A stretch of DNA of 57,475 nucleotides from an uncultured Bacteroidales bacterium (GTDB lineage: Bacteria; Bacteroidota; Bacteroidia; Bacteroidales; Bacteroidaceae). This document shows positions 1 through 8,469 of this stretch, piece after piece (position 1 is the stretch's first letter; each line of letters starts with the position of its first letter). Made by a program: the position numbers and the translations under genes. Location of the stretch: contig CADBQP010000055.1 in assembly GCA_902796835.1 (NCBI GenBank), positions 1 to 57,475 on the forward strand. Direction: 5' to 3'. The notes under the pieces were generated by a model. It was not told where the DNA came from. It did not search any database and saw only the letters and a program-made list of their open reading frames with translations.

Positions 1-2
1 CC

Positions 3-719
3 GCGCTGCAGACAGCCATCAACACCGCCAAGGGCGTGCAGGCCAATCCCGACGCTACGCAGGAGCAGGTTGACGCTGCACTCGCTGCACTCACCGCTGC
101 AAGCAACGCTGCCAAGGCTGAAGTGGCCCTGAAGCGCATCACGCTGACCATCCCCGCCAAGAGCTACATGGCACGCATCGATGCCGACAAGCGCCAGATA
201 GAGAATGCCGTAGAAGGCGTGAAACTCTACTCGGTGAAGAGCGTCAGCAACACGGAGGTGGAACTGACCGGCGAACTGAGCGTGATAGCTGCCGAGATGC
301 CTTACTTCATCTATAACGACAACGACACGGAGGTTGAGGTGAACATCGTCGTGAGCAGCGAGGATGCCAGCAACGTGCAGTATGACAGCGAGCACTTCAA
401 GGGTACGCTCGTGGACAAGACGTTCACAGACGAGGACATGCAGGAGGCCGACCACTACGTGCTCACGGGCAAGAACTTCGTATGGGTGAAGGATGCTGGC
501 ACACTGGCCGCTGGCAAGTGCTGGATTGAACTCATTCCGACATCGACCGCCAATGCCCGTGCACTGAGCATCGTAGCTGAGGGTGCCACAGGCATCAGCA
601 CCGCCAAGACCGCTGCCGACAACATGGACGGCTTCGTCTACGACCTGCAGGGTCGCCGCATAGTGAAGCCCACCAAGGGTGTTGTCATCATTAACGGTAA
701 GAAAGTGCTGATTAAGTAA
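3..719 (+). CDS. C-terminal part of a secreted protein with FIVAR-like helices and a DLQGRR tail (5' end outside window)
   Basis: The frame is open from the window edge, so the true start lies upstream; 238 residues are visible. The first 40 or so form an Ala-rich helical segment (ALQTAINTAKG, then NPDATQEQVDAALAAL) like FIVAR or sugar-binding helical repeats of surface proteins. The middle is beta-rich and unassigned. The last 30 residues carry VYDLQGRR and end in GKKVLIK, the same tail seen on the sialidases ending at 20245 and 34835 and on the protein ending at 56848. That tail marks it as exported and probably surface-bound (inference). A strong terminator follows at 747-791. The catalytic or binding part, if any, is outside the window, so no function is given. 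Confidence 0.8.
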   Translation, partial: ALQTAINTAKGVQANPDATQEQVDAALAALTAASNAAKAEVALKRITLTIPAKSYMARIDADKRQIENAVEGVKLYSVKSVSNTEVELTGELSVIAAEMPYFIYNDNDTEVEVNIVVSSEDASNVQYDSEHFKGTLVDKTFTDEDMQEADHYVLTGKNFVWVKDAGTLAAGKCWIELIPTSTANARALSIVAEGATGISTAKTAADNMDGFVYDLQGRRIVKPTKGVVIINGKKVLIK

Positions 720-746
720 TACTTTCTTTCTCCCTACGCAACTATT

Positions 747-791
747 CGGGGACGAAGCAAACTCCAATGCTTCGTCCCCGATTTTTGTTTT
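747..791 (+). terminator. Rho-independent terminator of the first gene
   Basis: A perfect 13-base-pair stem (747-759 with 768-780, CGGGGACGAAGCA on the left arm), an 8-base loop, then ATTTTTGTTTT. It lies 28 bases past the stop codon. Confidence 0.9.
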
Positions 792-961
792 AATGCGGAC
801 ACCGATAATAAATATAGATGCGGAGGAGGCAGGGTGCCCAGAAAAAGATATAAGAAAGATGTCTCCGGGCATTTCAGCAGCCTGCTGCGGCCTAATTTGC
901 GCATCTGCTCCCGTGCAACATCTGCGAGCCGCAACCTCTCCATTAGAAGCCCAGTAGTTTA

Positions 962-1001
962 AAGAGTTGGCTCGATAGAAAAAACTATCGAGCCAACTCT
1001 T
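962..1001. repeat. 21-base repeat family, site A: inverted pair forming a 17-bp hairpin
   Basis: AAGAGTTGGCTCGATAG (962-978) is followed by six A's and its exact reverse complement (985-1001). The arm is one unit of the repeat family found also at 11331, 26167, 32636, 40840 and 49796; here two copies face each other. It sits between converging genes, 64 bases past the end of buk, and may act as its terminator, although the T run after it on the minus strand is short. The rest of the 345-base gap (720-1064) holds the terminator at 747 and nothing else I can name. Confidence 0.85.
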
Positions 1002-1064
1002 CATTTTTTGGTTCCTCCGCTTTCGAAGATACCCGCCGGGAAAACGGGGCCAAAGGCGACGTTT

Positions 1065-2126
1065 TTATTTATACACTTTGAGCTCCTGCTCGCCACGCAG
1101 CACGGCCAGTGCGTTTTCGGCCAAGGCTTCCATTTCGTCTTCGCCGGGGTAGATATAGACGGGAGCGAGGTATTCCAGCCGCTTTTTGAGCCGCGATGTC
1201 ACATAGTCGGAGTGGGCTATGCCGCCGGTGAGGATAATGGCATCGACCTCGCCATAGAGCACAGCGCCCTCGGAGGCGATGGCCTTGGCCGTGTGGTAGA
1301 TCATGGCGCCCAAGACGAGTTCGGCATGCTTGTCGCCCTGCGCAATGCGCTCCACGATTTCGCGCACGTCGGTGGTGCCCAGGTGGGCATAGAGCCCGGC
1401 GCGGCTGGTGATGTATTTCTGCATTTGGGCATCCGTATATTGCCCTTTCATGCATTTGCGTATGACGTCGCCCATGGGCAGCGAGCCCGAACGGTTGGGC
1501 GAGAAAGGTCCCTCGCCGTCGAGGGCATTGTTGGCATCGATGGCGCGCCCTTTGCGATGGGCGGCTATGGATATGCCACCACCCATGTGGCACATGATGA
1601 GGTTCAGGCGGTCATAGGCGGTGCCGTGCTCGCGGGCAAAGCGCCGGGCCACGGCGCGCTGGTTGAGCGCGTGCCAGATGGTGATGCGCGGCATGTCGGG
1701 CGTGCCGCTGATGCGGGCCTCGTCTTCGAGCTCGTCCACCACGCCGGGGTCGGCCGTCAGGGCCTTGCATCCCGGCATGAGCTTGGCTATGTCGCCGGCC
1801 AAGAGCGAACCGAGGTTGCAGGGGTGCTGACGCAGGGCGTGGTGAGTGTCGTTCCACAGGGTTTCGTTGATTTCGTAGGTGCCGCCGCTAATGGGCTTCA
1901 CCAGTCCGCCACGACCTATGACGGCGTCGAATTCAAGGGGAATGTTGTGTCGGCGCAGCTCGTCGAGCACGAGGTCGCGACGAAAGTCGAACTGATCCAT
2001 CACACTGCGGAACTTTGCGAGTTCCTCAACGCTGTGTTCTATGTTGGTCATGGCCAGTCTGCGCTCATCTTCGTATATGGCTACTTTGGTGGATGTTCCG
2101 CCGGGGTTTACTACGAGTATTTTCAT
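1065..2126 (-). CDS. buk: Butyrate kinase
   Basis: Transfers phosphate between butyryl-phosphate (or a branched-chain acyl-phosphate) and ADP, giving ATP and the free acid as the last step of fermentation in the cytosol. The 353-residue product starts with MKILVVNPGGTSTKVAIYE, the phosphate-binding loop of the acetate/butyrate kinase (ASKHA) fold. Further on come GRGGLVKPISGG, CHMGGGISIAAH with a Pro-Asn-Arg-Ser-Gly segment, and the adenosine motif ILTGGIAHS. The length matches the family. The open frame extends 38 codons upstream, but the conserved N-terminus fixes the start at 2126. It lies 166 bases after ptb on the same strand, with a terminator-like hairpin between them (2219-2264) and a TAGTTTTG box at 2160-2167, so it may have its own promoter. 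Substrate range cannot be read from sequence. Confidence 0.93.
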   Translation of the reverse strand: MKILVVNPGGTSTKVAIYEDERRLAMTNIEHSVEELAKFRSVMDQFDFRRDLVLDELRRHNIPLEFDAVIGRGGLVKPISGGTYEINETLWNDTHHALRQHPCNLGSLLAGDIAKLMPGCKALTADPGVVDELEDEARISGTPDMPRITIWHALNQRAVARRFAREHGTAYDRLNLIMCHMGGGISIAAHRKGRAIDANNALDGEGPFSPNRSGSLPMGDVIRKCMKGQYTDAQMQKYITSRAGLYAHLGTTDVREIVERIAQGDKHAELVLGAMIYHTAKAIASEGAVLYGEVDAIILTGGIAHSDYVTSRLKKRLEYLAPVYIYPGEDEMEALAENALAVLRGEQELKVYK

Positions 2127-2159
2127 CTGAATAAAGTGTTTTTCATTTAATTTGCTCTG

Positions 2160-2167
2160 CAAAACTA
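2160..2167 (-). promoter_or_regulatory. Possible -7 box for buk
   Basis: On the minus strand the bases read TAGTTTTG, matching the Bacteroidetes -7 consensus TAnnTTTG, 33 bases before the buk start. No good TTTG lies about 19 bases upstream, so the call is tentative. Confidence 0.35.
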
Positions 2168-2218
2168 CATAATTCCCCTGAGTTTTCTCTATAATTTGCA
2201 CATAAAAGAGAATAATGG

Positions 2219-2264
2219 GCAATAAAATGCGAAGAAACAAGCAAAAAATTGCCTGTTTCTTCGC
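2219..2264 (-). terminator. Hairpin between ptb and buk (terminator or attenuator)
   Basis: GCGAAGAAACAAGC (2229-2242) and GCCTGTTTCTTCGC (2251-2264) pair over 14 positions. The single A/C mismatch in the plus-strand reading becomes a G-U pair in minus-strand RNA, so the structure is complete only in the ptb-buk transcript. A T-rich stretch (ATTTTATT) follows on the minus strand. Confidence 0.7.
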
Positions 2265-2292
2265 TAACGTCGTGTATTTGGCCTTATGGCTT

Positions 2293-3195
2293 CTACATCA
2301 TGGCAGCCAGGGCCATGCTGTAGTATTTTGTGGCAGCGTCGTCGCCGCGCGAGGAAAGGATGATGGGGCTGGTGGTGCCGCAGAGCATGCCGGCCATTTG
2401 GGCCTGGGCAAAGAAAGAGATGGTTTTGTAGAAGGCGTTACCGGCCTCGAGGTTGGGAAAGACGAGCGCGTTGGCCTGTCCCTGAAGGGGCGAGGAGATG
2501 CCCTTTGTCTTGAGCGCCACGGGATCTACGCAGCAGCGCACGTCGAGCGGCCCGTCGACAATGGCCTTGCCCCACGTTCCACTTTCGGCCATGCGGCGCA
2601 GCTCCTGATAGTCGGCCGTGCAGGGAAAACGCGACGAGATGTTCTCGGTGAAATGCACCAGCCCGATGCGGGGCTCTTCAATTCCAAACTGCCGGCAGAT
2701 GGACACCAGATATTCTACCTGCGCCATGCGCTGCGGCATGGTGGGTTCGGGAATGACGGCGGGGTCGGTGAAAAAAAGCAGGCGCCCCAGCGAGGGAACC
2801 TTGCAGGCTGCCACGTGGGTCATGACGCGGCCAGGCTCGAGCAGTCCGCACTGCTTGTCGAGGGCTGCATGGAGCAGCACGTCGGTGTGGATGAGCCCCT
2901 TCATCACGATATCGGCCTGGCCGCCCCGGGCCATGGCCACTGCCACGCGGGCTGTTTCGGCCTCGTCGCCGACTGGGTGCATCGCGATGTGGCTGCCGAA
3001 ACCCTCGAGCTCGGCATCGACCTCGGGACACGAACCCACGAATATGGCGTCGATGAAACCCGCCTTCAAAGCCTTTTTCACGGCCTCGAGGGTGCCCTCG
3101 TCGTGGCCGTTGGCTATTACTACACGCTTGCGGCCCTGGCCGCCGAGAGTCGAGAGATGGTCTACCACCGACTCGAACGAAGAGAATGTATGCAT
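2293..3195 (-). CDS. ptb: Phosphate butyryltransferase
   Basis: Converts butyryl-CoA (or a related acyl-CoA) and phosphate to acyl-phosphate and CoA, feeding butyrate kinase. The product is 300 residues from MHTFSSFESVV, the usual size for the phosphate acetyl/butyryltransferase family. Visible motifs are TDVLLHAAL, FTDPAVIPEPTMPQ and, near the end, GQANALVFPNLEAGN, typical of the PTA/PTB fold. An upstream in-frame start would add ten residues (MWHITKQKKP) that do not fit the family, so 3195 is preferred. It is the first gene of the ptb-buk pair and is divergent from the phosphatase gene at 3285, with facing -7 boxes in between. In Bacteroidales this pair may serve isobutyrate or isovalerate formation as well as butyrate (family knowledge). 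Confidence 0.93.
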   Translation of the reverse strand: MHTFSSFESVVDHLSTLGGQGRKRVVIANGHDEGTLEAVKKALKAGFIDAIFVGSCPEVDAELEGFGSHIAMHPVGDEAETARVAVAMARGGQADIVMKGLIHTDVLLHAALDKQCGLLEPGRVMTHVAACKVPSLGRLLFFTDPAVIPEPTMPQRMAQVEYLVSICRQFGIEEPRIGLVHFTENISSRFPCTADYQELRRMAESGTWGKAIVDGPLDVRCCVDPVALKTKGISSPLQGQANALVFPNLEAGNAFYKTISFFAQAQMAGMLCGTTSPIILSSRGDDAATKYYSMALAAMM

Positions 3196-3222
3196 AGGTT
3201 TTTTCTGTTTAGTGATGTGCCA

Positions 3223-3248
3223 CAAAATTACAGAAATCTTTAATTTTG
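3223..3248. promoter_or_regulatory. Divergent -7 boxes between ptb and the phosphatase gene
   Basis: TAATTTTG occurs at 3241-3248 on the plus strand and again, read on the minus strand, at 3223-3230. Both match TAnnTTTG exactly. Each lies 28-37 bases from the start codon it would serve. The upstream TTTG elements are not clear, so strength is uncertain. The two promoters would overlap and could exclude each other. Confidence 0.5.
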
Positions 3249-3284
3249 CCGAGAAACAAAACGCACAAATTAATTTCTTTCCCT

Positions 3285-4562
3285 ATGAAACGCTCATTCC
3301 TGTGGCTTCTGCTTCTTCCGCTGGCCGCTTTTTCGCAAACCGCGCTCCAAGAAATCCAGGCCGACATCCATCGTTCGGCTTCCAACTACCTGGCCTATCC
3401 CGAACCCGTGGGAGTGGTTCAGACTCCTGCCCCGAAAGGCTATAAACCCTTCTACTTTTCGCACTATGCACGCCACGGCTCCCGATGGCACATTGGCGAG
3501 GGCGACTATCGGCGCCCCTTTGAAACGCTGAAACGCGCAGCCCGACAAGGAAAACTCACGGCCGAAGGGCAGCGCGTGCTCACGGTGCTCGACAGCGTCT
3601 ACCGCATGTCGCGAGGCCGACTGGGCGAACTCACCCCGCTCGGGGCCCTACAACATCGCGGCATTGCCCGACGAATGGTGAACAACTTCCCCGAAATCTT
3701 CAGACACAAAAATCTGGAAGTCAATGCCCGCTCCACCATCGTCATTCGCTGCATTCTCTCGATGATGAACGAAGCGCTTGAGCTGCAAACCGAAAACCCC
3801 ACGGTGCGCATCACTTCGGACGCCAGCCAGCACGACATGTACTACATGAACTATGAGGTTGACGACCGACTGGGCGCTTATCGCAAAAACCCAGAAATAG
3901 GAAAGGCCATGGCGGCCTATCGTCGCGAGCACCTTGATGCCGGCCGCCTGATGGGCGTGATTTTCAACGATGCGCAATATGTGGCCGACAGCGTGAAAGC
4001 CGAAAGCCTGTGGAACCAAATCTTCAACGTGGCGGCCAACATGCAGAGCCTCGAAACCGATATGGACCTCTACGGCCTCTTCACTACGGAGGAATGCTAC
4101 CGCAAATGGGCTATCGACAACATGTATTGGTACATGTATTATGGTCCGAGCCACCTGACGAAGGGAAAAATGCCTTTCTATGAGGCCAACCTGCTGCGCA
4201 ACATTCTCGAAACGGCCGACTCGTGCCTGAAGCTGCCCCAGCCCAGCGCCACCCTGCGCTTTGGCCACGAAGTCGTGGTGATGCCACTGGCATGCCTGCT
4301 GGAACTCGACAACTACGGAAAGACATACTACGATTTCGAAAACCTCGATGCCCAGTGGCGAAACTACAAAGTGTTCCCCATGGCCAGCAACATACAGTGG
4401 GTTTTCTATAAAAAGAAAGGCTCCGACGACATTCTCGTAAAGATTCTGCTCAACGAGCACGAAACCCGCCTGCCCGTGGCGAGCGACGTGGCCCCCTACT
4501 ACCACTGGAAGGATGTGGAGGCCTACTACCGCGCCAAGTTGGATAACTTCAAGTTCGACTAA
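3285..4562 (+). CDS. Secreted histidine acid phosphatase (MINPP/phytase-like)
   Basis: Likely a periplasmic or surface phosphomonoesterase acting on inositol phosphates or other organic phosphates. From MKRSFLWLLLLPLAAFSQ the product has a signal peptide of about 18 residues. The catalytic motif RHGSRW is at residues 63-68; His64 would be the phosphorylated residue. A GHE at 327-329 takes the place of the HD/HAE proton donor of clade-2 histidine phosphatases. GELTPLGALQHRGIARRM lies between. The 425 residues match the branch that includes bacterial MINPP. An earlier in-frame start (3246) would put charged residues before the signal peptide, so 3285 is used. It is followed after 56 bases by the mechanosensitive channel gene. 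The substrate is not determined by sequence; inositol phosphates are a guess from family resemblance. Confidence 0.8.
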   Translation: MKRSFLWLLLLPLAAFSQTALQEIQADIHRSASNYLAYPEPVGVVQTPAPKGYKPFYFSHYARHGSRWHIGEGDYRRPFETLKRAARQGKLTAEGQRVLTVLDSVYRMSRGRLGELTPLGALQHRGIARRMVNNFPEIFRHKNLEVNARSTIVIRCILSMMNEALELQTENPTVRITSDASQHDMYYMNYEVDDRLGAYRKNPEIGKAMAAYRREHLDAGRLMGVIFNDAQYVADSVKAESLWNQIFNVAANMQSLETDMDLYGLFTTEECYRKWAIDNMYWYMYYGPSHLTKGKMPFYEANLLRNILETADSCLKLPQPSATLRFGHEVVVMPLACLLELDNYGKTYYDFENLDAQWRNYKVFPMASNIQWVFYKKKGSDDILVKILLNEHETRLPVASDVAPYYHWKDVEAYYRAKLDNFKFD

Positions 4563-4618
4563 CCCCACAACCCCGACAGCCATCGGCCACCTCCAACAAA
4601 AAAACACTATGCCAAACG

Positions 4619-7189
4619 ATGAAGCTTAAGAAAAACCTAATACTCGCGCTCTTGCTGCTCCTTCCCGTAGCCTCCCACGCCGTGCTGAAGGAGCGCAACC
4701 TGCATGCCACGCTCAAGGTGCTGCGTGTGGAACTCGAAAAGGCCTATGCCGACCAGCAAATCTTCATGAAACGCCTTGAGGGTATGACTGCTGCCCAACA
4801 CAAATCGCTGGTGAGCATCATGGAGCGGTCGAGCCAGATTTCGCTGATGCTCTACAGCCAAAAGCAAAACTATACGTTCGACCTCACCTATGCCTGCGGG
4901 CAGGCCACGCAACTCTATCGCGAGTTTAACCGCAAGCGAGTGCCCTACGACCGCATCGTTGACCGCATAGAGACCGAAATAAAACGCTACGAAGGTCTCA
5001 TTGCCACGCTCAAGGGTCTTCCGCCAGCCATACAGCAAGACAGCCAAACCGTCATTCAGGTCATCGACAGCCTCATGCCCATCGACAGCCTCACTGCCAT
5101 GCTGCCAGCCCAGCCCGGGAACGAACAGGCCGAACCCGACACGCTCCACCCCCTGGTGCTCACCGGAACAGCTCTCAGCGATCGCCAACAGTGTGTGCGC
5201 TATGCCGAACTCCTGCTAAGCGAAATGCTCGCCCTCAGAGACCGCGTGGAGCAAGACAACAACCACTACAACGAAATAGCCGCCAGCCTGAAAGACCTCT
5301 TCGACTACGCCACTTCGCGCTATCACGACATTCAGCGCAGCATCTTCGTCAACGGCGACCAAAGCTACTTTGCCACGCTCTTCTCGCTGCCCATGGCTAT
5401 TAAGCGGGCCAAGCAAGACGTGCAAGACAAATATGACGACAGCGCCTATAGCGAGGCACGCTCCGAATGGCGTGGGCCCATTGTCTACGGCTTCTCGCTC
5501 TTCATCCTGTTTTTCTTCATCGCATCGGCCATAGTGGGCAACCTGCTGGTGAGAACGGGCATGCGCTTCGTTCCGCAGCTACACACGGAGCGTTTCCTCT
5601 CGCGAAAAAAAGCCATCATCATCTCGGCAAGCGTGCTGCTCTTTGCCATTTCCATCATGGTAACGAGGAGCTTCATTCACAACGACTTCATCGGCATGGC
5701 TACCGGTTTGCTGGCAGAATATGCATGGATGCTCCTGGCCATCACGCTCTCGCTGCTCATCCGCCTCGACAGCAGCCAGCTTTCGAGCGGCTACCGCATC
5801 TATCTGCCAATAGCGCTCATGGGGCTCATCATCATCTCATTCCGCATCATCTTCATCCCCAACTATCTGGTGTCGCTGCTCTTTCCACCCATTCTGCTCG
5901 TCTTCACGTGGTGGCAATGGACAGTCATTAGGCACCACCACCCCAACCTCCCCAAGAGCGACGTGGCCTATACGTGGATATCAATGGCCGTGATGCTCGT
6001 GTCGTGTGTGCTCTCGTGGGCCGGATATGTGCTCATGTCGGTACAGATACTCATTTGGTGGCTCTTCCAGCTCACGGCCATTCAAACCATAACCTGTGTG
6101 TTCGACCTGCTCGACCTGCTCTACGAACGCACCGTGAAGCAACGCATGAAGGACTACCGCCAGCGACACAAAGCCCTTTACGTGGCCCAGCAAGGGAAAA
6201 TCATCACCGTGACGTGGTGGTTCGACCTCCTTCATCAGGTGCTCGTGCCAGTGGTGGGCGTGCTCAGCGTTCTCTACTGCATCTATTGGGCCAGCGACGT
6301 GTTCGACCTTCGCGATACGTGCATCGGCATCTTCCTCCACCCATTCCTTCAGGTCGAAGGCCTCATCTCGGTGTCGCTCTTCAAGCTGGTGGTAGTAGTG
6401 GCAGCCTTCTTCGTGTTCAAACATGCTGTATATTTCCTCAAGTCGGCCTACCGCCACTTCCGGCTGAAGAGAGCCATTGCCGACAACAATGGGAAGCCCA
6501 TCAGCCGCAACGAAATAAACCTCACACTGGTCAACAACGTGTTGAACATCATTGTGTGGGGCCTCTACGTCATTGCCGTGATGTTCTTGCTCGACATTCC
6601 GAAATCGGGCATCAGCATCATCACCGCCGGATTGGCCACCGGCGTGGGATTTGCCATGAAAGACTTGCTCAACAATTTCTTCTATGGCATGTCGCTCATG
6701 GCGGGACGCCTCAGAGTGGGCGACTTTATCGACTGCAACGGAGTGCAAGGCAAGGTGGAGAGCATCTCCTACCAGAGCACCCAAATCGTGACGCTCGACG
6801 GAGCTGTAATGTCTATTCTTAACAGCAACTTGCTCTCGAACAACTTTAAGAACCTGACGCGCAACCACAACTACGAACTTGTGAAAGTGCCTGTTGGCGT
6901 GGCCTATGGCACAAACGTCAACCGAGTGCGTGAAATCATCGTCGACGCGCTGCAGCAAATTGTTTATAAAGACACACTGGGACGCAACGTCATCGACCAG
7001 GAGAAAGGCTTCAACGTGTTGCTGGCCAATTTCGGCGAGAGCAGTGTTGACCTCTTTGTCACCTACTGGGCCCTGGTGAGCGAAAAAAATGTGTTCTCAT
7101 ATCGCGCCAAGGAAACCATATACAATGCGCTCAATGCCCACGGCATAGAAATACCCTTCCCGCAACGCGACATCCACATGAAGCCATAA
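4619..7189 (+). CDS. Large mechanosensitive ion channel of the MscS family
   Basis: Protects against osmotic downshock by opening a pore in the inner membrane. The 856-residue protein has a signal peptide (MKLKKNLILALLLLLPVASHA), then about 260 residues of helical, probably periplasmic sequence. From residue 285 on there are several membrane segments (for example FILFFFIASAIVGNLLV). The MscS core lies near residues 640-845, with the Gly/Ala-rich pore helix (ITAGLATGVGFAMKDLLNNF) followed by the beta domain (GDFIDCNGVQGKVESI). The size and long N-terminal region resemble MscK/MscM-type paralogues rather than the 280-residue MscS. Spacing to the next gene is 26 bases, so it is probably cotranscribed with the methyltransferase gene. 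Confidence 0.9.
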   Translation: MKLKKNLILALLLLLPVASHAVLKERNLHATLKVLRVELEKAYADQQIFMKRLEGMTAAQHKSLVSIMERSSQISLMLYSQKQNYTFDLTYACGQATQLYREFNRKRVPYDRIVDRIETEIKRYEGLIATLKGLPPAIQQDSQTVIQVIDSLMPIDSLTAMLPAQPGNEQAEPDTLHPLVLTGTALSDRQQCVRYAELLLSEMLALRDRVEQDNNHYNEIAASLKDLFDYATSRYHDIQRSIFVNGDQSYFATLFSLPMAIKRAKQDVQDKYDDSAYSEARSEWRGPIVYGFSLFILFFFIASAIVGNLLVRTGMRFVPQLHTERFLSRKKAIIISASVLLFAISIMVTRSFIHNDFIGMATGLLAEYAWMLLAITLSLLIRLDSSQLSSGYRIYLPIALMGLIIISFRIIFIPNYLVSLLFPPILLVFTWWQWTVIRHHHPNLPKSDVAYTWISMAVMLVSCVLSWAGYVLMSVQILIWWLFQLTAIQTITCVFDLLDLLYERTVKQRMKDYRQRHKALYVAQQGKIITVTWWFDLLHQVLVPVVGVLSVLYCIYWASDVFDLRDTCIGIFLHPFLQVEGLISVSLFKLVVVVAAFFVFKHAVYFLKSAYRHFRLKRAIADNNGKPISRNEINLTLVNNVLNIIVWGLYVIAVMFLLDIPKSGISIITAGLATGVGFAMKDLLNNFFYGMSLMAGRLRVGDFIDCNGVQGKVESISYQSTQIVTLDGAVMSILNSNLLSNNFKNLTRNHNYELVKVPVGVAYGTNVNRVREIIVDALQQIVYKDTLGRNVIDQEKGFNVLLANFGESSVDLFVTYWALVSEKNVFSYRAKETIYNALNAHGIEIPFPQRDIHMKP

Positions 7190-7215
7190 AAAAAAGACGC
7201 AAGCCGCATACACAC

Positions 7216-8409
7216 ATGCCAGACAGCCCTCTCGTCAACCTCCCCCACGAATGGCTCACCTCTATGCCGCTCGAACGCCTGGCCCTCAAGTTGCAGGGCC
7301 ACCCCGACGGGGCCTGGATGGTGCAGCAAGTGGAAGGATGGCGCACCTTGAGCCAGAAAGTGCCGCTCTGGGCTCAGACCGAAGGCATTGAATATCCGCC
7401 TCGCCTCTCGCTCGAGCAGTGTTCGAGCCAGCAGGCCGCGCAATATAAGGCTCGCGTGGCCGAACGGATAGCCAGTACAGAGCGCCATGCCTTGGCCGAC
7501 CTCACCGGAGGCCTGGGCATCGACTTCTCTTTTATGGCGCCTCTTTTTGAAACGGCCCATTATGTGGAGCGCAACGAACAGCTCTGCCAGCTGGCACGCC
7601 ATAATTTCGGATGCCTGGCACTGAGGAATGCGCAAGTGTGGCACAACGAGGCCCGCACTTTTCTTGAACAAACCGCAAGCAACTTCGACCTCATTTTTCT
7701 CGACCCCGCACGCCGCAACAGCGCCGGACAAAAAACCGTTCGCATTGAAGACTGCGAACCCAACGTGAACGAACTTTGGCCATTGCTCCAAAGCCGCACC
7801 CGCCATGTAATTCTGAAGCTCTCGCCCATGCTCGACGTGAGCCAGGCCCTGGCCGCCCTGCCTGCCGTTATCGAGGTCCATGCACTGGCCCTTCGCGGCG
7901 AATGCAAGGAACTGCTGCTCGTGGCCGATACGCAATGCCACGTTCCATCCCCTGCCGACATTGCCTTCCATGCCGTAGGCGACAACCACGACTTCGCCTT
8001 CAGCCTGGCCGAGGAGCGCGACGCCACAGCCCTATATGCCGACAACGTAGACCGCTTCCTCTTTGAACCACATGCCGCTGTCATGAAACTGGCCCCCTTC
8101 AACCTGCTTTCAAAACGTTTCGGCCTCAAAAAGCTCCACCCCAACAGCCATCTCTACACCGCCCCGACCGATTGCCCCGACTTTCCCGGCCGACGCTTCA
8201 TGGTGGAAAACAGCCACGGGTTTTCGAAGGCCCAGCTGCGCCAATGGAAGGGGCGGCAGGCAAATCTCGCCGTGCGCAACTTTCCCGAAACAGTGGCCAC
8301 CCTGCGCAAGAAACTAAAGCTGCGCGAAGGCGGCAACCACTATGCCTTTGCCACCACCCTGGCCAACGGACAACACGTCATCATCGACACCCTGAAAGCA
8401 GATAATTGA
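7216..8409 (+). CDS. Class I SAM-dependent methyltransferase with THUMP-like domain
   Basis: Probably methylates an RNA base. The SAM-binding motif LADLTGGLGIDFSF is at about residues 94-107 and is followed by the acidic residue of motif II (HYVERNEQLC). FLDPARR near 160-167 is the DP-A-R variant of motif IV seen in a Bacteroidetes-wide family annotated as THUMP-like. The C-terminal third (HLYTAPTDCPDFPGRRF onward) is where that family carries its THUMP-like domain. The length, 397 residues, fits. No signal peptide or membrane segment is seen. The target is unknown. It lies between the channel gene and the sigma factor gene, and nothing in that context suggests a substrate. Confidence 0.8.
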   Translation: MPDSPLVNLPHEWLTSMPLERLALKLQGHPDGAWMVQQVEGWRTLSQKVPLWAQTEGIEYPPRLSLEQCSSQQAAQYKARVAERIASTERHALADLTGGLGIDFSFMAPLFETAHYVERNEQLCQLARHNFGCLALRNAQVWHNEARTFLEQTASNFDLIFLDPARRNSAGQKTVRIEDCEPNVNELWPLLQSRTRHVILKLSPMLDVSQALAALPAVIEVHALALRGECKELLLVADTQCHVPSPADIAFHAVGDNHDFAFSLAEERDATALYADNVDRFLFEPHAAVMKLAPFNLLSKRFGLKKLHPNSHLYTAPTDCPDFPGRRFMVENSHGFSKAQLRQWKGRQANLAVRNFPETVATLRKKLKLREGGNHYAFATTLANGQHVIIDTLKADN

Positions 8410-8469
8410 ATTTTTTTCGAAAAAAATCGTAACCTTTCCGCACTTCATCCGTCTTCCATTTAGAGAGCG

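Noticed and set aside
734-943. 69-residue frame on the minus strand in the first gap
   Set aside because: It runs through a strong terminator, has no recognisable domain or promoter, and shows no clear coding pattern.
8410-8469. TTTTTTTCGAAAAAAA as a terminator before the sigma factor gene
   Set aside because: The stem is only A-T pairs around CG and would be weak; it may just be an AT-rich promoter region, but no consensus promoter is visible either.
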